Of a stretch of DNA of 64,000 nucleotides, positions 54,157 to 64,000 are shown in pieces (the first letter of the stretch is position 1; each line of letters opens with the position of its first letter). The stretch spans positions 21,909,841 through 21,973,840 of the forward strand of contig NC_092575.1 in assembly GCF_037975245.1 (NCBI RefSeq). The letters are read 5' to 3'. The notes beneath the pieces were generated by a model. That model did no database searches. It worked only from the letters and a program-made list of their open reading frames with translations, and was not told the origin of the DNA. Source of the DNA: Apostichopus japonicus. Its lineage: Eukaryota > Echinodermata > Holothuroidea > Aspidochirotida > Stichopodidae. A program made the translations under genes and the position numbers.

Positions 54157-57100
54157 TCATTGTTTGAGTCTATCATCAGTTTTATGAGGACCTATAGCGT
54201 GCTTCGTCAATTTTGAGGAAAGCTCTTTTATGTCAGGACGATTTGATCTGGGTTCCGACCAACAGCGTGCCATCTCGATGTAGCTGAAAAATAAATGATT
54301 TTGAGATTTCAAAATAAATATACAGCCTGACAAACCCTTTTTCTTAGATAAAAATAAACATTGTTTACGCTTCTTTTATAAATATGACCCATTCATTTGA
54401 ATTCGGCCATAAGTACAACTAGTTTGATTCTCAATATATTGGCAGATATATAAAGTTACATTCAGCTTTCGGAGCACCAGTAACTGCAATTTGCAAAGTT
54501 TACATCATTGTAGCGTTAATACTAAACTGTACTTACAGAATTTGTGGACACAACTCTGGCTTTGGGAAGACATCACTGACGTCATCATGATCACTTCCAG
54601 AAGCTATAGGTAGAGCGCCTGTGTAGGGAGACATAGTATTAACCATGTAATGTGGCTATAGCCAGTAAATACATATCTAAATACTACTAACTGTAGTACA
54701 AATACATTAAGTTCAGTGAAAGTGTTTACTATATAATACTTTCACTCAACTTCATTTATTTATTTAAGGGAAATATCCCTACCCCGGACAGCATCATTTA
54801 TTTAATGAATGAATATCTAAATTCTTGTCGGAAATAAACCATTCATATATGTATTAACTGTTCGGATGAGAAATATTGCATTTGGCATTAGTACCAAATT
54901 ATCACAGTCATCCTTAACAAGTAAATATCTTCAAAGAAAGTGTCTGCTTCGTTACCTTGTGAAAATATTTGCCAGATTGCATATGCTGTTAGCCAAACGT
55001 CAGTAGCGGTCGTGTATTCCACTAGACCCTGAAATTCACTTCGTTCATAAACGGATGTATATACAGACTTTAATAGAAAAAACAAAACAAATAAAAACAG
55101 GTTAATCTATACGCATCCTAATCTTGCTATGATTCTCAACAAGTCTCATTGCAATGTCGGGCCGAACTTTCTTTATATTTGCCCGTTTATAGGCCTACAT
55201 TGTAACTTCTCTGGTTATAACATGTTTCAGCACAAACTTTTCACCATAATTTTGATAAAAGAATACATAAAGCGCGGCTTGAAATCTTCGGAAAGTACTT
55301 TTCTTTTCGACAGAAACATAAACGCTTAATTCAGATATACCAACAGAGTTAAAAAGCAGATAAACCTATAGGCGACTTTACCTCTAAATTAAAGAATTGC
55401 GGTTAAAATTGGTTATAGGGACATTTCAGACAACAAACAGTTAATTGCTCATTCTTGGAACTTGAGGTGAAATATTGTTATTACACCGTATATTCTGTTT
55501 CCCTAAAATAATAAATTTATGTCAAGATATGTAGTGTCCACATTAATAAGATCTAGAAACGTATGGACCTTATAGGGGCACTAAATACTAAAAACTCCTT
55601 CATTCGGCAGATAAATATGGAACTTCATGATAAATACCTTCGTCTTTATGGATTCCAAGAAACATAAAGCATCTTTCCTCAGACAAAAATCAAATAACTT
55701 GCAATTTTTGTCATCCGTTAGCAGTATATTTGCAATGGATAGAGATGGATGAGAAAACTGAAATAGAAAATGGAAGAAATACTTTTAAATGGTGAAAGCT
55801 ATTTTGTAGAAGTAAGTAACTAGGTTGACGCAGAGTTCTGACGTCACAAGTGATGAGCATGTTTCTATGCACAAATAAACCTGGATCTGCTTGCGGAAAC
55901 CTTCCTAATTAGAATTTGCCAAGGTTTAATGGAACAATTTCTGCCCAAACTAGGCCTAAATAAATAAACCATGACTATAAACGTCCCTAACTAACTAAAT
56001 TTATGACTGGACGATGTCGAACTACATTTTCACTTCACATTATATCAGGTGAACGTATTAAACTAAAATTTTCGCTAAAAGAGCATATTAAGTTCTGTTG
56101 TACAGAATCACATATCGACATGTGTTTGGAATTCCTCTCTTAAAGTGACTGTATCAAAACTTGCCCATGTGTGTGCTCTCCATGGCTTCTCAATACGCAT
56201 GTCTTACTTATAAATCAGTAAAGACACATTCCGCAGTAAGTTAATCTTGCAGTCTGATTCCTCTACGATCGAATCTTGACACGAATCTTTAAGCTTTTCG
56301 CTAAAAGAACCGATTCAGTTCTGTTATACAGAATCATATATTGACATTTGTAGTTGAAATTCCTCACATAAAGGGACTGTGCCAAAACTTGATCATGTGT
56401 GTGGTCAAGCTGTGATCTCCTCTATGGCCTCTCCATATGCATGTCTTACTCAGAAATAAGTAAAAATACATTCCATAGTAAGTTAATCTTGCAGTCCGGT
56501 CCCTCCACAATCGGGTAACGAATCTTTCACCGAGGTATACCATCGGACATCGAATTCAAATATAATGATAAGAACAAATCCGCTACAACAAATTCTGTTG
56601 AACGAACAAAATCTTTCAAAGAGTTCAAATGAGCTTAGAAACAATGACAACTTACCCCTTGTGATAATATAAACGCCATCCCTGAAGCAGTTTGAAGTGA
56701 AAATTGTAGCAGTTCCTTCACAAGTGTTACCATATCATCTGTTAGACGTTTTTGTAGTTCATAAGCAGACAGCGTCACATGATCTTGTAACGTCTCCATC
56801 TTAGAGTATGTTTGAATAATGTAAACCTGATCTACATGGTAAAGTAACAAAGTTGTCGTATAGTAAAAAAGCAATTCAAAATACAAAATGCAATTTCACT
56901 TTCGATCAGTTATTTTGGGAGTTTTTCTTTCCCCTCATTTTGGGATGCTCGTTGTGTTACAGCTTCTTTATAAAAATACGTCTATGTAACATACAAGTTT
57001 TAAACCTATAAAACTATGGAAAAACGAATTAAGTGGAAAGATATCAGCAGGATTATAAGTGCGCTCTTAGCATACATTTACTAGCATGATGTTACAAGAG

Positions 57101-60100
57101 CATGCAATACAATATAATTTCACGGCAATCGCCATCCTTTTTTATATCTGTTCCTTACTTCACTTGACAATTTAAATAAAAACGATGTAATGGCAAAATA
57201 AATATAAAGTATCACAACGTAGCTAATATCTTTCTCAGATGCATTTCAAATTGTCTTTTTTTAAATTATAAAAACACATAATTTTGTACAGCAGATTAAT
57301 CAAACCAGCTTTAAAACTGCTCTTTAACCCAATGATTATATATTCCAGACAATGACAAAGTTATTATAGATTACAACAAAATCATAACATGTGATAGATA
57401 AAGTAAAATATATAAACTAACCGTTCAGATAACAAGATCCAAGGCATTTCAAGATGTAGGGTGACGCTGGTATTTTAGTGTACTCCTTCGCAAATACATC
57501 CCATTCGTGTTGCTGATTATCTGTTTTCGATTCTAGCATATCCAGAAACGATAGAGAAGGTATAATTCCAGCATAAGTACAGTTCCAGTGGGAAAAAAGC
57601 TTACAATTATGCACAAAGGATACCAACGAAATAATTCAGGAAATTGGAACATTAATTTTTCCCTAATTTATCCTAGATATTCTTCTCTGCTGAATGTAAA
57701 GAAATCTCTTACTGACCCATTTGCCTGACTGATGATGGGAGTTGGGGGATGGCCCATCTTCCGACACTGACACCACGTTTATTCCTTACAAGGTGTTGGC
57801 CTTTGCACTTGTCATTGATCAGTAGATATAACGAGCCCAAGAAACTTTAAACGGCTTAACATATTTGTATGATTACTGCATCCACATATAGCGTAATATA
57901 TAGAAATTAGTGAAATCTCCTCTCTTATATCAGAGATGATTTCACCTGTTATTTGTAATTACCGTGATAAGGTTAAACGTTATGGTTTGTGGATATTTTT
58001 GTGTCTGAACTCTCTTTGCGTGTTTGTTAACATGTCCTGTTCACTATCATGTCTTATTTTCAAATCGATTAGATTTTAAATAAACGCTATTGGTACATTC
58101 CCACGAGGCCTGTAAATGTGGGTTTATCACCGATTTACGTAGCCAACTTACCAGACTCAGTATTATAAATATAACAAAGGTAATTACTCACTTGCAGCCT
58201 GGCACATGAACACATATTTCATGGTACCTAGCTTTGCGGAAAACGCCACAAGCCATCTATCAGATATATGTCCCTTCGAAAGTCGGGTTATGAAACGAAT
58301 TTGGTTATCTTTGATTGTTTTCAAATCAAACATTTCATCGTCAATAGCAGAATACTCCTCTGTGAAGGAAGAATATTCAGCACCACATTGTTATCATTAT
58401 TAAATTTACCTTGGCATCCTTCAAATACATTATTCCTTTAGACAAAACTGGTTTATCGAGGCTAAGGTTTGATGAAAATAACATAAATATATCATTCAAT
58501 TAATAACGATAGCTTAATTTAATATGAATCCGTTTAATCAATGAAAGTAACGAATTGTTTCAGTAATAATGATAAATAAGATTGCTATTGTTTTTATTGT
58601 ATTTCTAACTACGTTTCATTTCATTCTTAGGTATATTTCCTATCGTTTTCATAGATCAATATAGATTAAGGCACACATCTACTGAAGTAACAAAATAAAC
58701 GAAATGAATAAATATGTGACTAAATAAAGAAAAAGGCAAATAAGGTCTGCAAATGGTTCGATTTGTTTGAAGACATGGACAGTTATTCCGTACCGTTAGA
58801 TCATGATGTCAAAAGAGGACGTAACTTACGCTGTGTACAATGTATGTTTCAATAAACTGTTTAATTTTAGAAGAAGCTTATTGTATCATACATTGTGTTA
58901 TTGTATTAAAATACATAAATAGATTGGTTAACAATAATATAATAACTGTACTGTGTATTAAATATGCTATGAGATACACATGTTGAAAACAGATATGCTG
59001 TATACCTTCTTGGTTACTTTCTTTTACAAAGTATGGAGTTTTTATCTTGCGTTCGTAACTTGTAGAAGCTTGGTGTTGATTTTCTCCATAGTTTCGTCTT
59101 CTAAGTGTTCAATCAAATAAACGGGGCGTTGGGTGTTCACCAATGAGCAGAGCATCCATAAAATGGCAGAAAGAAAGATGATTGATGGAATATTTTAGTT
59201 TAATATTTGCGATGTAGACCAAATAGTGTCGCATTTAGTAGTGGAGATATGTTTCGCGGTAAACTGCAGTTTAAACAAAATAAAACTTTCCGACAGTTCA
59301 TGTGCGAAACAGTGCATTCGTCAATACTTGACTCAGCCTCGTGGAAAGTGAAGCTATATTTTCAATATAATTTTTCTTTCTGTAAAACTCACCCATACGG
59401 AGTTTTGATCTTCCGGTCGTAAGGTACTTGGTGCTTATTTTTTCCAAAATAGCTTCGTCATTGTAGTGTTTTATCAAAATAAGGGAGTCACAGAGTTTCC
59501 AACATGGTTGAAGTAACCGTAAAAAGGGATGAAACGAAAAGCTAGTTAAAAATTGGTTTTGTCGAATAGTATACACATTCGTTGAGATGATTGAATATAG
59601 TTCTTCTTATTTTTATTGAAAATAAGATTGAATTGATCAGACGAAAGTACTTTTCCAGAATTTTTCAATAAAGTGAATCCTAATACGCGAGTTTTTAACA
59701 CATTTGGTTCGATCATCATTGTTCCGCCTTATTACCTTTCATATCAGTATGACAACCGCTGGCATAAAATCTGTAATTTATCGGCAAAACGTGAACTCAT
59801 TTTAATGTCAAAGAGACATACGGTACTTGTCAAAGAGCAGCAAGAAATTTACATAAATTAATTCAAAATGTTCTTTGAAAACATTGAGTTATAAGTAGAC
59901 ATTGTATCATATTTTGGTCCATTATTCTTTTTATATGTATTACACAAAACAATGTACCTATTGATGAGTATATCGCCAACGTCGTCTTCGTCTCTGACTA
60001 TTGTATCTGTTGAAAGTCAATATCAGAATGATTCGAAGTCATTGAGAAATACATCCAATTCTTATTCGTATAATTACATTTCAGGAGAGAGAATATCTCA

Positions 60101-63100
60101 TAAATTACCATATACCTTGTCACGCAACAGTCCCCCTATACGTAATGTAGCTATCAATACACCGTAAAAGCATTTCTAATGTTATTATCAGAATAAAATT
60201 AAGACAAGTGAAATAGAAGTGACAGACCATCATCTGAAAAAGGAAATTTGTTATATTAACAAGGTGACTAAATGAAGTTCCAACGTTAGAGGAGTAAAGC
60301 CAACGGATCTTATATATGTAATAGAAAACAATTAAAAGAAAGATCACCGAATATAGCCGATGTTGACTCAATAGTCCGCGGAATGTGATACTATTTAAAA
60401 GTGTAAACGTTATAAAATTATATTGATTGTCAAAATTGTCGACCAGGCGGATCAAACTTGTATTGTGTCGCACACTCTGTAAATTTGATCTCATCCAGCA
60501 AGGAGATCTATGTTCAGTTATCTAACGATGCAACTGTAAAATGAAAGCCATTTTCATTATTTTGCCTAAAATGCTTGAGAATTGTTTAAATCAGTTGGTG
60601 AGGCTCTCCTTGTAAGTAAAGTATAGTCACGTCTTGTAAAAGAAAACACTCAAAGAAACTTATGTTTGTTCTAAATCCAGTTTAAAAACATATAAATATA
60701 TAATGAAGAACTCAACGAAACACTTTTATATTGAAATCAACGTTATTTTCTTTGAGAAAAAAAGTTGAGAGTACATGACAATTATAAATGAGTGAATCGT
60801 TACTTACCTTCTCTTGTTGAAAATCTTTCTTCTTCCTCTGATGGTTTAGCTTTCGTAGGCAAAGCATAGACACATGATTCACTTTGTCTGATAATTTAAC
60901 GAAATCAAATCAATAACAATCAGTTTTATGTAAACGAATTTTTAACTTCGTCGATGTGCAGCTAAATATGGAGTTTAAACGCAGTTAATGTTTATTGTCA
61001 TGATCTATCATAATACAATTCAATTGCAAAACGAGTACAGAGCAAAACATGAGAAGAAATTAACTTACACATTTTTTGAATGATCTTTTGCTGTGAAAGT
61101 AGACAGAGGTACAGAGCTTTGTATTTTGTAGTCTTATGCATTCAATGATAAGTACAACGAGATGTATAGAATATGTTAAGGAGTGATCGTTGTTTGTAAT
61201 ATGCCAGAAAGTAACACACTAATATCAACAAGAACAAACACAGACAGCAAACAGAACATACTCCTGCCTCCACATTGAACAGTGGAGGAGGGGTCCTTCT
61301 GTATCAGTTGGTGAGGCTCTCCTTGTAAGTAAAGTATAGTCACGTCTTGTAAAAGAAAACACTCAAAGAAACTTATGTTTGTTCTAAATCCAGTTTAAAA
61401 ACATATAAACATATAATGAAGAACTCAACGAAACACTTTTATATTGAAATCAACGTTATTTTCTTTGAGAAAAAAAAGTTGAGAGTACATGACAATTATA
61501 TATAAGTGAATCGTTACTTACCTTCTCTTGTTGAAAATCTTTCTTCTTCCTCTGATGGTTTAGCTTTCGTAGGCAAAGCATAGACACATGATTCACTTTG
61601 TCTGATAATTTAACGAAATCAAATCAATAACAATCAGTTTTATGTAAACGAATTTTTAACTTCGTCGATGTGCAGCTAAATATGGAGTTTAAACGCAGTT
61701 AATGTTTATTGTCATGATCTATCATAATACAATTCAACTGCAAAACGAGTACAGAGCAAAACATGAGAAGAAATTAACTTACACATTTTTTGAATGATCT
61801 TTTGCTGTGAAAGTAGACAGAAGTACAGAGCTTTGTATTTTGTAGTCTTATGCATTCAATGATAAGTACAACGAGATGCATAGAATATGTTAAGGAGTGA
61901 TCGTTGTTTGTAATATGCCAGAAAGTAACACACTAATATCAACAAGAACAAACACAGACAGCAAACAGAACATACTCCTGCCTCCACATTGAACAGTGGA
62001 GGAGGGGTCCTTCTGTATCAGTTGGTGAGGCTCTCCTTGTAAGTAAAGTATAGTCACGTCTTGTAAAAGAAAACACTCAAAGAAACTTATGTTTGTTCTA
62101 AATCCAGTTTAAAAACATATAAATATATAATGAAGAACTCAACGAAACACTTTTATATTGAAATCAACGTTATTTTCTTTGAGAAAAAAAGTTGAGAGTA
62201 CATGACAATTATAAATGAGTGAATCGTTACTTACCTTCTCTTGTTGAAAATCTTTCTTCTTCCTCTGATGGTTTAGCTTTCGTAGGCAAAGCATAGACAC
62301 ATGATTCACTTTGTCTGATAATTTAACGAAATCAAATCAATAACAATCAGTTTTATGTAAACGAATTTTTAACTTCGTCGATGTGCAGCTAAATATGGAG
62401 TTTAAACGCAGTTAATGTTTATTGTCATGATCTATCATAATACAATTCAATTGCAAAACGAGTACAGAGCAAAACATGAGAAGAAATTAACTTACACATT
62501 TTTTGAATGATCTTTTGCTGTGAAAGTAGACAGAGGTACAGAGCTTTGTATTTTGTAGTCTTATGCATTCAATGATAAGTACAACGAGATGTATAGAATA
62601 TGTTAAGGAGTGATCGTTGTTTGTAATATGCCAGAAAGTAACACACTAATATTAACTAGAACAAACACAGAAAGTAAACAGAACATACTCCTGCCTCCAC
62701 ATTGAACAGTGGAGGAGGGGTCCTTCTGTATCAGTTGGTGAGGCTCTCCTTGTAAGTAAAGTATAGTCACGTCTTGTAAAAGAAAACACTCAAAGAAACT
62801 TATGTTTGTTCTAAATCCAGTTTAAAAACATATAAACATATAATGAAGAACTCAACGAAACACTTTTATATTGAAATCAACGTTATTTTCTTTGAGAAAA
62901 AAAAGTTGAGAGTACATGACAATTATAAATGAGTGAATCGTTACTTACCTTCTCTTGTTGAAAATCTTTCTTCTTCCTCTGATGGTTTAGCTTTCGTAGG
63001 CAAAGCATAGACAAATGATTCACTTTGTCTGATAATTTAACGAAATCAAATCAATAACAATCAGTTTTATGTAAACGAATTTTTAACTTCGTCGATGTGC

Positions 63101-64000
63101 AGCTAAATATGGAGTTTAAACGCAGTTAATATTTATTGTCATGATCTATCATAATACAATTCAATTGCAAAACGAGTACAGAGCAAAACATGAGAAGAAA
63201 TTAACTTACACATTTTTTGAATGATCTTTTGCTGTGAAAGTAGACAGAGGTACAGAGCTTTGTATTTTGTAGTCTTATGCATTCAATGATAAGTACAACG
63301 AGATGTATAGAATATGTTTAGGAGTGATCGTTGTTTGTAATATGCCAGAAAGTAACACACTAATATCAACAAGAACAAACACAGACAGCAAACAGAACAT
63401 ACTCCTGCCTCCACATTGAACAGTGGAGGAGGGGTCCTTCTGTATCAGTTGGTGAGGCTCTCCTTGTAAGTAAAGTATAGTCACGTCTTGTAAAAGAAAA
63501 CACTCAAAGAAACTTATGTTTGTTCTAAATCCAGTTTAAAAACATATAAACATATAATGAAGAACTCAACGAAACACTTTTATATTGAAATCAACGTTAT
63601 TTTCTTTGAGAAAAAAAAGTTGAGAGTACATGACAATTATATATAAGTGAATCGTTACTTACCTTCTCTTGTTGAAAATCTTTCTTCTTCCTCTGATGGT
63701 TTAGCTTTCGTAGGCAAAGCATAGACACATGATTCACTTTGTCTGATAATTTAACGAAATCAAATCAATAACAATCAGTTTTATGTAAACGAATTTTTAA
63801 CTTCGTCGATGTGCAGCTAAATATGGAGTTTAAACGCAGTTAATGTTTATTGTCATGATCTATCATAATACAATTCAACTGCAAAACGAGTACAGAGCAA
63901 AACATGAGAAGAAATTAACTTACACATTTTTTGAATGATCTTTTGCTGTGAAAGTAGACAGAAGTACAGAGCTTTGTATTTTGTAGTCTTATGCATTCAA
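54157..64000 (-). CDS. Ig-receptor pseudokinase, unit B (5' part beyond the window)
   Basis: Minus-strand exons: five or more tail cassettes (60808-63945), 60006-59958, 59452-59393, 59097-59006, 58359-58192, 57567-57422, 56831-56656, 55757-55638, 55067-54956, 54618-54537 and 54283-54157. All are open and phase as in unit A, and the alpha-C exon has GAG where A has TAG. HPS and DFC are shared with A, so it is also a pseudokinase. The A stop codon is lost (ggtcctcat aaa), adding KTDDRLKQ before TGA at 54159-54157. The acceptor before 57567 reads tgctgg, so that boundary is unresolved. Signal, Ig and TM exons should lie to the right of the window. Confidence 0.65.
55638..55757 (-). CDS. Exon: pseudokinase catalytic loop, unit B
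   Basis: Phase 0-0, 40 codons, [16 protein letters not shown] and KLFDFCLRKD. It differs from unit A by only a few residues (K to R, K to T), with no stops. Confidence 0.75.
57422..57567 (-). CDS. Exon: pseudokinase alpha-C region, intact copy
   Basis: SFLDMLESKTDNQQHEWDVF then AKEYTKIPASPYILKCLGSC, phase 1 out at aacg|gttagt. The AKEY glutamate sits where the alpha-C Glu of active kinases would be, although its usual lysine partner is gone. Confidence 0.65.
60591..64000 (-). repeat. Tandem array of about 713 bp carrying a two-exon tail cassette
   Basis: Unit starts (tcagttggtgaggctctcc) at 60591, 61304, 62018, 62731 and 63444, giving four full units plus one cut by the window end. Each unit holds an 80-nt exon (60808-60887, 61522-61601, 62235-62314, 62949-63028, 63663-63742) and a 22-nt exon (61069-61090, 61783-61804, 62496-62517, 63210-63231, 63924-63945), all with intact splice sites. 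Units 2 and 5 share private variants (attatatataagtg, cagaagtac), which suggests a three-unit higher-order repeat. Unit A has a single copy at 22,229. Confidence 0.9.

Larger units (their letters stand above)
52790..61300. repeat. Direct segmental duplication, unit B right part
   Basis: Collinear with unit A 14,555-22,930, offset about 38.2-38.4 kb, exons and introns alike, with scattered substitutions and small indels. Confidence 0.85.

Noticed and set aside
60591-64000. CRISPR array
   Set aside because: Repeats are 713 bp, nearly identical throughout with no variable spacers, and carry spliced exons.

Overview
The window looks like an intron-rich, AT-rich animal genome, most likely a marine invertebrate and perhaps an echinoderm-type deuterostome (taxon confidence is low). 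The evidence is short exons with GT..AG borders in matching phases, Ig-domain receptor exons separated by phase-1 introns, tRNA-derived SINEs, a hAT-type MITE, a LINE fragment, a solo LTR and very long (TA)n tracts. Nothing bacterial, viral or CRISPR-like was seen. All gene models were built by eye from ORFs, splice sites and phases.

Layout. The window holds two diverged direct copies of one receptor locus. Unit A lies at about 1-23,400 and unit B at about 32,160-61,300 and on to the end. Each unit pairs a plus-strand Ig receptor with a minus-strand Ig receptor, and the two converge tail to tail. The plus-strand gene of unit A (1,837-10,551) encodes Ig domains, one transmembrane (TM) segment, two 12-residue mini-exons and a cytoplasmic domain resembling apolipoprotein L (ApoL). 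The minus-strand gene of unit A (31,594 down to 15,973) encodes a signal peptide, two Ig domains, a TM segment, small tyrosine-containing tail exons and a complete tyrosine-kinase-like fold in which every catalytic motif is degenerate (a pseudokinase). All its exons phase-match except one boundary, and it has one nonsense codon.

Unit B. The plus-strand copy keeps the Ig exons (36,574-39,235, with a frameshift) but has lost the third Ig exon, the TM exon and both ApoL exons. The minus-strand pseudokinase copy (54,157 to beyond 64,000) is open through the kinase domain. A pair of its tail exons has been amplified into a tandem array with a period of about 713 bp, at least five copies, each adding 34 residues in frame.

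Between and inside the units. A 5.1-kb block (28,058-33,183), joined to a piece of the B Ig gene (36,648-37,928), recurs in inverted orientation at about 39,940-46,345. That inverted copy is bordered on both sides by an unusual ACCGCGGTAAA-type repeat. Divergent signal-peptide exons (31,528-31,594 minus; 31,873-31,921 plus) lie about 280 bp apart and look like a shared head-to-head promoter. An insert specific to unit B (about 50,020-52,550) contains an unassigned minus-strand first exon and a broken fibrinogen-like fragment.

Taken together this looks like a fast-evolving paired-receptor locus. One receptor type may carry a membrane-active ApoL effector inside the cell and the other a non-catalytic kinase scaffold. 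The functions are inferred; the domain order, phases, duplications and breaks are read from the sequence.
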